Shown here: positions 1 through 9,900 of the stretch, piece after piece
Layout: every line of letters begins with the position of its first letter
Position numbering within the stretch: the stretch's first letter is position 1
Origin: Streptomyces pluripotens
GTDB lineage: Bacteria > Actinomycetota > Actinomycetes > Streptomycetales > Streptomycetaceae
Direction of reading: 5' to 3'
NCBI RefSeq assembly: GCF_000802245.2
Contig: NZ_CP021080.1
Location: 6,262,001 to 6,326,000, forward strand
Length of the DNA: 64,000 bases
Notes under the pieces: model-generated
The model's database searches: none
Seen by the model: only the letters and a program-made list of their open reading frames with translations
Told to the model about the DNA's origin: nothing
Translations under genes and position numbers: made by a program

Positions 1-585
1 TCTCACCTGGTGCCGGTCGAGCAGCCCGCCGCCGTCACCGACCTGCTCCTGCGTCATTTTTCCACCGTCTGTCAGCAGCGTTCCGACACCGGCCAGACGG
101 TGCTCCCCGGCGCCCCGTCCGTCCCGGTGCCAGCCGCCCCGCCACAGCCCGTCCCGGTCGCCGAGATCGCCCCGGCCGCCGCCCCTGTACAACCCGCCGG
201 GCGGTCCGACCGGTACGAGACCGGACTGAAGATCCGACGGGAGGTGCTGGGCGACGCGCACGTGGACCAGGCGCTCGCGCAGGCCGACGAGTTCACCGGG
301 GACTTCCAGGAGTTCGTCACCCGCTACGCCTGGGGCGAGGTCTGGGACCGGCCCGGGCTGGACCGTCGTACCCGCAGTTGCGTCACGCTGACCGCGCTGG
401 TGGCGGGCGGCCACCTGGAGGAGCTGGCCTTCCACACCCGGGCGGCGCTGCGCAACGGCCTCACCCCCGACGAGATCAAGGAGGTGTTGCTGCAGGTGGC
501 CGTGTACTGCGGGGTTCCGGCCGCGAACAGCGGGTTCCGGGTGGCCCGGCAGGTCATCAGGGAGGAGACCACACCCACCGGGTAG
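1..585 (+). CDS. pcaL: 3-oxoadipate enol-lactonase / 4-carboxymuconolactone decarboxylase fusion, C-terminal part (5' end outside window)
   Basis: The frame is open from the first base. It reads the end of an alpha/beta-hydrolase domain (SHLVPVEQPAAVTDLLLRHF, with the catalytic-histidine-side signature H-L-V-P-V-E-Q-P), then a Pro/Ala linker of about 35 residues, then a complete carboxymuconolactone decarboxylase domain (about residues 65-190). In other actinobacteria PcaL is a fusion of PcaD (enol-lactonase) and PcaC (decarboxylase), acting in the protocatechuate branch of the beta-ketoadipate pathway. The linker between the two domains and the order hydrolase-then-CMD match that fusion. A GTG at position 10 could be mistaken for a start, but it lies inside the hydrolase domain. 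Rest of the operon lies outside the window. Confidence 0.85.
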   Translation, partial: SHLVPVEQPAAVTDLLLRHFSTVCQQRSDTGQTVLPGAPSVPVPAAPPQPVPVAEIAPAAAPVQPAGRSDRYETGLKIRREVLGDAHVDQALAQADEFTGDFQEFVTRYAWGEVWDRPGLDRRTRSCVTLTALVAGGHLEELAFHTRAALRNGLTPDEIKEVLLQVAVYCGVPAANSGFRVARQVIREETTPTG

Positions 586-624
586 TTTTCCGGGCGGCGG
601 TCGTACAAGGCAGGATGGGGAGAC

Positions 625-1260
625 ATGAAGCTCACGAAGAAGTCCCATGCCTGTGTCCGTCTGGAAAAGGACGGACGGACCCTCGTCATCGATCCCGGCG
701 GGTTCAGCGAGCAGGACGCGGCGGCCGGCGCGGACGCGATCCTGGTCACCCACGAGCATCCGGACCACTTCGATGAGGGCCGGCTGCGGGCCGCCCTGGA
801 GGCGAACCCGGCCGCCGGGATCTGGACGCTGAAGGCCGTCGCCGAGCAGATCGCGGCGGCCTTCCCAGGGCGTGTGCACACCGTCGGGCACGGTGACACC
901 TTCACCGCGGCCGGCTTCGAGGTGCAGGTCCACGGCGAACTGCACGCGGTGATCCACCCGGACATCCCGCGCGTCACCAACGTCGGCTACCTGATCGACG
1001 GCGGTAGGGTCTTCCACCCCGGTGACGCCCTCACCGTCCCCGACCTTCCGGTGGAAACGCTGATGCTCCCGGTGATGGCCCCCTGGAACAAGATCGCCGA
1101 AGTGATCGACTACGTCCGCGAGGTCAGGCCGCAGCGCGCCTACGACGTGCACGACGCCCTGCTCACCGACCTCGCCCGCCCGATCTACGACCGCCAGATC
1201 GGTGCCCTGGGCGGCACCGACCACCAGCGGCTCGTGCCCGGAGCGTCGGCGCAGGTCTGA
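625..1260 (+). CDS. Metallo-beta-lactamase-fold metal-dependent hydrolase
   Basis: A 211-residue protein with the HxHxDH metal-binding signature at His43, His45, Asp47 and His48 (THEHPDHF). Further conserved positions are the HPG motif (FHPGDALTVP) and a late His in the YDVHD segment. It resembles the short cytoplasmic L-ascorbate-6-phosphate-lactonase-like or UPF0173-type hydrolases, which have no signal peptide. The substrate cannot be read from the sequence. The ATG is preceded by GGGGAG at good spacing. It starts 39 bp after the pcaL stop and may be read with it, though nothing else links it to aromatic catabolism. Confidence 0.8.
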   Translation: MKLTKKSHACVRLEKDGRTLVIDPGGFSEQDAAAGADAILVTHEHPDHFDEGRLRAALEANPAAGIWTLKAVAEQIAAAFPGRVHTVGHGDTFTAAGFEVQVHGELHAVIHPDIPRVTNVGYLIDGGRVFHPGDALTVPDLPVETLMLPVMAPWNKIAEVIDYVREVRPQRAYDVHDALLTDLARPIYDRQIGALGGTDHQRLVPGASAQV

Positions 1261-1305
1261 GCGTGGCCGCCGGCGTTGTCACCGTCGCCGGGTAGGTTGT
1301 GGGGC

Positions 1306-2085
1306 ATGCGCATCGCCACCTGGAACGTGAACTCGATCACCGCCCGCCTCCCGAGGCTGCTGTCCTGGCTGGAGAGCAGCGGCACCGATGTGCTCTGCCT
1401 CCAGGAAGCCAAGATCGCCGAGGAACAGTTCCCCTTCGACCAGCTGCGCGAGCTGGGCTACGAGGCGGCGGTCCATGCGACCGGCCGGTGGAACGGTGTG
1501 GCGGTGCTCTCCCGCGTGGGGATCGAGGACGTGGCCAAGGGTCTGCCCGGCGACCCCGGATACGAAGGGGTGACTGAGCCGCGGGCCATCTCGGCGACCT
1601 GCGGCCCGGTTCGCGTCTGGTCGGTGTACGTGCCCAACGGCCGCGAGGTGGATCACCCGCACTACGCCTACAAGCTCCAGTGGTTCGAGGCCCTGCGGGC
1701 GGCCGTCGCCGGTGACGCGTCCGGCAGCCGTCCGTTCGCGGTACTGGGCGACTACAACGTGGCGCCGACGGACGACGACGTCTACGACACCGCCGCTTTC
1801 GAGGGCGCCACCCATGTCACCCCGGCCGAGCGCGACGCCCTCGCCGCCCTGCGGGGGGCCGGCCTGAACGATGTCGTCCCGCGCCCGCTCAAGTACGAGC
1901 ACCCGTACACGTACTGGGACTACCGTCAGCTCTGCTTCCCCAAGAACCGTGGCATGCGCATCGACCTGGTGTACGGCAACGAGCCGTTCGCGAAGGCGGT
2001 CGAGGACGCCTACGTCGACCGTGAGGAGCGCAAGGGCAAGGGCGCCTCCGACCACGCGCCGGTGGTGGTCGACGTCGCCGTGTGA
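1306..2085 (+). CDS. xth: Exodeoxyribonuclease III (AP endonuclease family)
   Basis: A 259-residue endonuclease/exonuclease/phosphatase-fold protein of normal ExoIII length. Family motifs are all present: MRIATWNVNSI at the N-terminus (Asn7), the metal ligand Glu34 (LCLQEAK), VYVPNG, the LGDYNVAP loop with catalytic Asp and Asn, RIDLVY, and the terminal SDHAPV Asp-His pair. It would cut DNA at abasic sites and remove 3' blocking groups in base-excision repair. The ATG at 1306 is chosen over an upstream in-frame GTG because the conserved protein begins there. Cytoplasmic. The next gene begins 16 bp after its stop, suggesting co-transcription. Confidence 0.93.
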   Translation: MRIATWNVNSITARLPRLLSWLESSGTDVLCLQEAKIAEEQFPFDQLRELGYEAAVHATGRWNGVAVLSRVGIEDVAKGLPGDPGYEGVTEPRAISATCGPVRVWSVYVPNGREVDHPHYAYKLQWFEALRAAVAGDASGSRPFAVLGDYNVAPTDDDVYDTAAFEGATHVTPAERDALAALRGAGLNDVVPRPLKYEHPYTYWDYRQLCFPKNRGMRIDLVYGNEPFAKAVEDAYVDREERKGKGASDHAPVVVDVAV

Positions 2086-2101
2086 TGCCACGCTTGGGGA
2101 C

Positions 2102-2533
2102 ATGAACATTCCGTTCCCGGGCCATCGGCGCAAGAACCGTGGTGATGCGCAGTTCCCCGCCGGACCCGCGCCGGACTCCGCAGCGGTTGCCGGACTGCTC
2201 TCCGAGTGCGAGCTGCTCCGGTCGCAGGCGGCCAGGTCGGGCGTGTGCCTCGACGACACCCCGGCCTCGCTGGAGGCGCTGGACCAGCTGGTCCCGCGCT
2301 GGCGGGAGGACGCGGAGGCCTTGCCCGGGCTGGGCAACGACGCCGGGCTGTACCTGGGCACGGTCGTGGTGCGCACCGTGCCCGGCGCCGCCTGGGAGAT
2401 CCGCCCCGACGGCGAGCCGGTAGTACGACTTGCCTCCGGCCGTGAGGTCGAAGTCGTCCCGGCCGGGCGGGGGTGGGCCGTGAGCGGTGTCCCCGAGTTG
2501 TCGCAGCAGTACGCGGAGATCGCCGAGACCTGA
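2102..2533 (+). CDS. Conserved hypothetical protein (DUF6278-like)
   Basis: A 143-residue soluble protein beginning MNIPFPGHRRKNRG. The N-terminal 25 residues are basic and disordered. The rest is an acidic, mixed alpha/beta domain with no catalytic motif I can name and no signal peptide or membrane segment. Streptomyces genomes commonly carry a protein of this type right after exonuclease III, which I recall as DUF6278; that assignment is from memory. Third-codon GC is very high, so it is clearly coding. It starts 16 bp after xth and ends at a hairpin, so the two probably form an operon. Function unknown. Confidence 0.75.
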   Translation: MNIPFPGHRRKNRGDAQFPAGPAPDSAAVAGLLSECELLRSQAARSGVCLDDTPASLEALDQLVPRWREDAEALPGLGNDAGLYLGTVVVRTVPGAAWEIRPDGEPVVRLASGREVEVVPAGRGWAVSGVPELSQQYAEIAET

Positions 2534-2534
2534 C

Positions 2535-2553
2535 CCCCGTGCGGTGCACGGGG
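2535..2553 (+). terminator. Rho-independent-type hairpin after xth/DUF6278
   Basis: CCCCGTGC (2535-2542) pairs perfectly with GCACGGGG (2546-2553) across a three-base loop, starting one base after the stop codon of the upstream gene. There is no strong T-tract, as is usual in Streptomyces. Confidence 0.55.
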
Positions 2554-2793
2554 CCCCATGCGGCGTAAATACGGCTAATGCCCGGGAGTGCGTGTCGTCC
2601 CTCAACTCCGCTGTCGTCTGGATAGTTTGCGGCAACCAGGACACAGCTGAGAGCGAGTAGGGCTGCGAATGGCCGTCGATCCGCTGAGCGAAGCACGGAG
2701 CCAGTACGTACGCGGAGGAGCCGGAGGTCCCGAGGGGCATCCGGCCCTCCGGCCACGTCCGCCTTCCGTACCAACCCGGCGCCCCGCGCTGCG

Positions 2794-3141
2794 GTGGCCT
2801 GCGCGGTCCTGCCCGCCGCCCGCGCCGGGTGGCACCGCACCTGCCGCGAACGCGGCCTGCGCGGGGCCGCGTTCGTGCACGGCGTGCGGGGGATGCACGG
2901 GGCGTTCCCCGATGCCGGGAAGCCGGTCCCGCCGAACCTCGACTACGATTTGCCGTTCATCCCTGTGGTGATGGTGATCTGGCCGATCGTCATCGGGATG
3001 TACCTGCTGCTCTCGTGGTGCGCCGGCCGGGCGTCCCGCCGTGAGCAGCGCAGTCCCAGGGCCGGTGCCGTGGCGGTCGCCGCGGTCGGACCGGGGGTGT
3101 TGCTGCCGGGTGGGGAGTTCCCCATGGCCCCGAGACCGTAA
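2794..3141 (+). CDS. Small single-pass membrane protein, possibly 5'-frameshifted
   Basis: The frame has strongly GC-biased third positions. It encodes a soluble stretch (about residues 1-50), one clear hydrophobic helix (FIPVVMVIWPIVIGMYLLLSW, about residues 56-76), then a basic tail. The family is not recognised. The start is doubtful. The same frame is open from 2626 but offers no ATG, GTG or TTG before the GTG at 2794, which has no ribosome-binding site. A better start, ATG 2669 (MAVDPLSEARSQYV), lies in the neighbouring frame. The real gene may therefore begin at 2669 and have suffered a frameshift near 2760-2790, or the GTG start is genuine. Confidence 0.5.
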   Translation: MACAVLPAARAGWHRTCRERGLRGAAFVHGVRGMHGAFPDAGKPVPPNLDYDLPFIPVVMVIWPIVIGMYLLLSWCAGRASRREQRSPRAGAVAVAAVGPGVLLPGGEFPMAPRP

Positions 3142-3190
3142 GGGGGGTGGCAGTTCACACGGGCCAGGCTCGTCCGGCGGCAGCCGGAGA

Positions 3191-4759
3191 TCACTGCTCG
3201 CCGAGCGGGACGGACACGTATGACGGGTCGTCCGAAGGCGAGGAGAAGGTCAGCTGCGCGCCGGACGGGTTGTGCTCGATGTAGAGCGGGTCGACGGTGT
3301 CGACCACCAGCGCGAGGTGGTGCCTGGCCGGAACGTCGTAGGCTGTGGAGAACAGGTCCAGGTCGACGTCGAACGGCTTGCCCGGGGTCCGCCCGTGCCA
3401 GGTGTAGGGCGCGTGGGTGACCAGTTTGCCGACGCCGAGTGGGCCCACGTCGTACAGGTAGGCGATGAGGGTGCCACTCTCCTTGGTCGGTGTGAGCGTG
3501 GTGTGCAAGGTGGCCGTGCCACGCACGTGCTGGGCCGTGTGGTAACGCCCCGACTGCCAGACGGCTGCCCAGCGACGCGGCAGCAACGGCACCCAGGCCA
3601 TCGGTGGCAGGTGGGCGACCTGGTCCAAGATGCTGGAGAGGAAGACGACCCCGCCGTCCGCGCCGGAGTCGACGTTCGCGTGGATGGTCTTGGTGCCGGC
3701 GAGGGCGATCTTCCGGTGGGTCGCGCTGACCGATTTCCAGTTCGGGTAGCTCTCGTACCTCCCCGCGCTGCGGGACGTCAGCCGGACGGGCTGTTCGCGC
3801 TCGATGCCGTTGTCGGCGCCCTTGAGGTAGTGGTCGAACCAGCGCTCGGTGTCCGTCCACACGTCGTTGGGCAGCCCGAACAGGCCGGTCAGTTCGGGGG
3901 TCGCGTGGTCGCCCGGACGCAGCTCCAGCCGCTTGGGCACGGTCAGCTTCTGGTAGAAGTCGGCGTACTGGTTCACCGGGAAGACGGTGTCCCCCCAGGC
4001 GTTGGAGAGTAGGACCGCTGCGCCGTTCTTGTTCAGTTGGTCGACATAGGTCATGGCAGAACGTTTCCGCCCCCAGTTGATCATCTCCTGTTCCTTCGAC
4101 AGGTTCGAGGAGTACATGTTGTGGAAGATCTCGCGCAGTTGGGGACTCTCGCGGCCGGTGAGGGTGGCCGCGCCGTCCAGGACTTCCAGTGCCTGGACGT
4201 GCTGGGTGCGGCCGGAATAGATCGAGGCGACCAGGTCCGCCCAGCCGCTGAGCGAGGCCACGGCCTTGATGCGTTTGTCGTGGGCGGCGGCCAGCAGGCT
4301 GATCCCGGCGCCGTACGACACCCCCGCCATGCCGATGTGCTGCGGATCGGACGGGGTGTGCGCGAGGGCCCAGTCGATGACGTCGGAGGCGTCGGCTACG
4401 TCGGGTGGACCGGCCACTTCTATCCGGCCGCCGGACTGCCAGAAGCCGCGCACGTTGTAGGTGAGGACCACGTAGCCGGAGTCGGCGAGCTTCCGTGCCT
4501 GCGCGAGGTATTCGATCTGGGGTAGGCCCCAGCTCGTGGGCAGCACGATCAGCGGGTAGCGCTGTGAGCCGTCGGCCCCGGCGGGCGTCACGACGTTGGC
4601 CTTCAGTACGGTGCCGCCGTCGCCGGTGATGTCGACGTAGCGGATGCCCTGGGCGGCGGCTTGGGCGGCCGGGGCCAGGCCGACGAGGCCACCGGCGAGC
4701 AGTGCTGCCGCGGCGGTTCCGGCGACGGAGGTGCGAAGAGCGGTTCGACCGTGTCCCAC
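3191..4759 (-). CDS. Secreted CocE/NonD-family (Xaa-Pro dipeptidyl-peptidase-like) hydrolase
   Basis: A 522-residue protein with a clear signal peptide: a basic start, a hydrophobic Ala/Leu stretch, and likely cleavage after APAAQAAA near residue 35. The alpha/beta-hydrolase core carries the nucleophile Ser148 in GVSYGAG, a likely acid Asp in SNAWGDTVFP and a likely His in RPGDHATP. The C-terminal half is the beta-rich X-Pro dipeptidyl-peptidase C-terminal domain (about residues 330-520). Such enzymes cleave N-terminal Xaa-Pro dipeptides or act as acyl-ester hydrolases outside the cell; the substrate is not predictable. The GTG start at 4759 is supported by AAGGAG six bases upstream. It is transcribed divergently from the gamma-glutamyltransferase. 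A degenerate relative lies at 26.5-27.5 kb. Confidence 0.85.
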   Translation of the reverse strand: MGHGRTALRTSVAGTAAAALLAGGLVGLAPAAQAAAQGIRYVDITGDGGTVLKANVVTPAGADGSQRYPLIVLPTSWGLPQIEYLAQARKLADSGYVVLTYNVRGFWQSGGRIEVAGPPDVADASDVIDWALAHTPSDPQHIGMAGVSYGAGISLLAAAHDKRIKAVASLSGWADLVASIYSGRTQHVQALEVLDGAATLTGRESPQLREIFHNMYSSNLSKEQEMINWGRKRSAMTYVDQLNKNGAAVLLSNAWGDTVFPVNQYADFYQKLTVPKRLELRPGDHATPELTGLFGLPNDVWTDTERWFDHYLKGADNGIEREQPVRLTSRSAGRYESYPNWKSVSATHRKIALAGTKTIHANVDSGADGGVVFLSSILDQVAHLPPMAWVPLLPRRWAAVWQSGRYHTAQHVRGTATLHTTLTPTKESGTLIAYLYDVGPLGVGKLVTHAPYTWHGRTPGKPFDVDLDLFSTAYDVPARHHLALVVDTVDPLYIEHNPSGAQLTFSSPSDDPSYVSVPLGEQ

Positions 4760-4813
4760 GGGTCACTCCTTCACTTGTGACAGTGCAAAGTGACCCGACG
4801 GTAACCGCAGCGC

Positions 4814-4839
4814 CTTACCGCAAGTAACCTATCGGTAAG
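4814..4839. promoter_or_regulatory. Inverted repeat in the divergent CocE/GGT intergenic region (4760-5119)
   Basis: CTTACCG (4814-4820) and CGGTAAG (4833-4839) form a perfect 7-bp inverted repeat with a 12-base spacer. A second, overlapping pair GTAAC/GTTAC lies in the same AT-richer patch (about 4801-4855). The position, 55 bp upstream of the CocE-type gene, and the symmetry suggest a repressor or activator site. The rest of this 360-bp gap holds no gene I trust; a 30-codon frame on the minus strand (5035-4943) has coding-like codon use but no ribosome-binding site. Confidence 0.35.
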
Positions 4840-5119
4840 TTACGTACGCATAAAGATTGTTGAAGGCGCTACGCCGTACCGCATCAGGCCGCTTCCGGCA
4901 GAGGAGTCCGTGCCGCCCGCGTCACGTCTGCCACGAGTTCGGTCACGTCGGGCCGGTGCGCACGTCGTCGTCCACGACCGCCGCACTAGCGGGCCCGAAC
5001 GCCGAGATGACGTACCGGTGTTCGAGGAGTGACATGCGTGCGGTAGGTGGCCGAGGTTCCACTGTCGGCCACCAGGCGATCTGGCTACGCTGCGCGGACG
5101 GTTCCGACAGGAGGTACGG

Positions 5120-6919
5120 ATGCGTCGTCCTGGTGCGCGGAAACTTGCTGTTGTGACGGTCTCGGCCGCCGTGGTGTCGGTGGGAGCGGCGGCGCCACCC
5201 GCCGAGACCGCCGGACAGATCCCCAAGGCCCCGGTGGCCGTTGGCTACGGCGGCGCGGTCGCCAGCGTCGACGCGGACGCCTCTGCCGCCGGTATCGAGG
5301 TACTTCGGCACGGCGGCAACGCGGTCGATGCGGCCGTCGCCACCGCCGCCGCGCTCGGCGTCACCGAACCGTACTCCTCCGGCATCGGCGGTGGCGGCTA
5401 CTTCGTCTACTACGACGCCCGGTCCCATAGGGTGCACACCATCGACGGCCGCGAGACGGCACCGCTGACCGCCGACTCCGGGTTGTTCACGGAGAACGGC
5501 AAGCCGCTCGCCTTCACCGATGCCGTCAGCAGCGGACTGAGCGTCGGTACCCCGGGCACGCCCGCCACCTGGCAGACGGCACTGCACGAGTGGGGCACCC
5601 AGAAGCTCGGCACGGTCCTGAAGCCCGCAGAGCGGATCGCCCGTGACGGCTTCACCGTGGACGAAACCTTCCGCTCGCAGACCGCGTCCAACGAGACCCG
5701 GTTCCGCTACTTCCCGGACACCGCTGTGCTGTTCCTGCCGAACGGACGGCTGCCGGCCGTCGGATCCACCTTCAAGAATCCCGACCTGGCCCGCACTTAC
5801 CAGGAACTGGGCCGCAAGGGTGTCGGTGCGGTCTACCACGGCGAGATCGGCAAGGACATCGTCGCCACGGCCGACGATCCGCCGGTGGATGCGGCTTCCG
5901 GCTGGAACGCGCGGCCCGGCCGGCTGACCACGAGGGACCTCGCCGGCTACCGGACCAGACAGCAAAGACCGGCGAAGACCTCCTACCGGGGCCTGGAGGT
6001 GTACTCCATCGCACCTTCCTCCTCCGGCGGTACGACGGTCGGCGAGGCGCTCAACATCCTGGAGCGGACCGACCTTTCGAGAGCGAGCGAGGTGCAGTAC
6101 CTGCACCACTTCATCGAGGCGAGCCGGATCGCCTTCGCCGATCGCGGGCGCTGGGTCGGCGACCCCGCCTTCGAGAACGTACCGACCAGGCAACTGCTGT
6201 CGCAGCGGTACGCGGACTCGCGCGCCTGTCTGATCAAGGACGACGCGGTGCTCACCAGTCCGCTCGCGCCCGGCGACCCCCGTCACCCGGCGGCCTGCGG
6301 CAAGGGTGGTACGGCGACCCCGACCACGTATGAGGGCCTGAACACCACGCATCTGACCGTGGCCGACACGTGGGGCAACGTCGTCTCCTACACACTCACC
6401 ATCGAGCAGACCGGTGGCAGCGGCATGACCGTGCCCGGCCGGGGATTCCTGCTGAACAACGAACTGACCGACTTCTCGTTCGCCCCGGCCGACCCGGCCG
6501 TGCACGACCCGAACCTGCCCGGTCCGGGCAAGCGCCCGCGCTCGTCCATCTCCCCGGTCATCGTCCTGGACCGGCACGGCCGGCCGGTGGCGGCGCTCGG
6601 CTCGCCCGGTGGTGCCACCATCATCACCACCGTCCTGCAGATCCTGACCGGGGTCATCGACCGCCATCTGCCGTTGGCCGCTGCGATCGCCGCACCTCGC
6701 GCCAGCCAGCGCAACGCGGATCGGACCGAACTCGAACCCGCCCTGTACGACAGCGACCTGCGCTCACGGCTGGAGGCCATCGGGCACCGCTTCAGGGTCA
6801 ACCGGGAGATCGGCGCGGCGACCGGCGTGCAGCGGCTGCCGGGCGGGAAGTGGCTCGCCGCAGCTGAAGAGGCGCGGCGCGGTGGCGGGTCGGCGATGGT
6901 GGTGTGCCCGACACCCTAG
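5120..6919 (+). CDS. ggt: Gamma-glutamyltransferase (secreted proenzyme)
   Basis: A 599-residue Ntn-hydrolase proenzyme with a signal sequence (residues 1 to about 31). The large-subunit signatures are HGGNAVDAAVA and the glycine-rich SSGIGGGGYF. The autoprocessing site is the TTH motif, giving a small subunit that starts at the nucleophile Thr409 (T-T-H-L-T-V-A-D). The small subunit keeps the NNELTDFSF segment, a stretch near RPRSSISPVIV and a GSPGG loop that complete the active site. The enzyme hydrolyses or transfers the gamma-glutamyl group of glutathione and related peptides outside the membrane. The start is fixed by AGGAGG six bases upstream of ATG. Monocistronic, and convergent with the Clp gene 45 bp downstream. 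Confidence 0.92.
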   Translation: MRRPGARKLAVVTVSAAVVSVGAAAPPAETAGQIPKAPVAVGYGGAVASVDADASAAGIEVLRHGGNAVDAAVATAAALGVTEPYSSGIGGGGYFVYYDARSHRVHTIDGRETAPLTADSGLFTENGKPLAFTDAVSSGLSVGTPGTPATWQTALHEWGTQKLGTVLKPAERIARDGFTVDETFRSQTASNETRFRYFPDTAVLFLPNGRLPAVGSTFKNPDLARTYQELGRKGVGAVYHGEIGKDIVATADDPPVDAASGWNARPGRLTTRDLAGYRTRQQRPAKTSYRGLEVYSIAPSSSGGTTVGEALNILERTDLSRASEVQYLHHFIEASRIAFADRGRWVGDPAFENVPTRQLLSQRYADSRACLIKDDAVLTSPLAPGDPRHPAACGKGGTATPTTYEGLNTTHLTVADTWGNVVSYTLTIEQTGGSGMTVPGRGFLLNNELTDFSFAPADPAVHDPNLPGPGKRPRSSISPVIVLDRHGRPVAALGSPGGATIITTVLQILTGVIDRHLPLAAAIAAPRASQRNADRTELEPALYDSDLRSRLEAIGHRFRVNREIGAATGVQRLPGGKWLAAAEEARRGGGSAMVVCPTP

Positions 6920-6964
6920 TGTCCCGGTCTCGTCCCGGTGCCCGTCCGGGCGCAGGGGAACTCC

Positions 6965-9502
<2,538 letters not shown>

Positions 9503-9900
9503 GGCGTTCCGTTCCTTCGCTGACGACTTGCGGAGCGGCCGGATCCGGGCACGGGCCGCTCCTGCCACGATGACACGATCCGTTGGGCTGGGCATGTTCG
9601 CCTGCGGGAACGGCGCCGCCCGTCCGCCTGGCAGGTGTGTGAGGGGTGGCGGGCCGGCCCGCCCGCGGCTTCCCCGGCGCTCACGTGGGCCCCTCGCCTG
9701 CGGGCCCGGTCCGGGAGCTTCGCGTGACTGCCACCGTGTGCTCCGTGCTCCGCGCGTGCGGGGTGGACGCGGCCTGCGCAACGGTCGAGTTTCCGCCATG
9801 TGCCGTCCGCGCACTGCCGGAAAACTCTGCGTAGCAGACCCGTAACACAACTGGTGTTGCCTACCGACCGGAGTGCTGGCGGCCGGGCAGGAGCTGTGCG
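9503..9900. other. 398-bp intergenic region between divergent clp and the long hypothetical gene
   Basis: No gene is supported here. I found no CIRCE or HAIR heat-shock operator by eye. A small inverted repeat, AACAC (9844-9848) and GTGTT (9854-9858) around AACTG, lies 43 bp upstream of the 9901 start and could be a regulator site. The middle is simply GC-rich. Confidence 0.4.

Noticed and set aside
4943..5035. Thirty-codon minus-strand frame with good codon bias (MSLLEHRYVISAFGPASA)
   Set aside because: No ribosome-binding site, no family match I could make; possibly a gene remnant but too short to support.
9505..9850. In-frame upstream extension of the Clp gene and matching plus-strand frames
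   Set aside because: Conserved Clp sequence and the ribosome-binding site place the start at 9502; the extension is Pro/Arg-rich noise.
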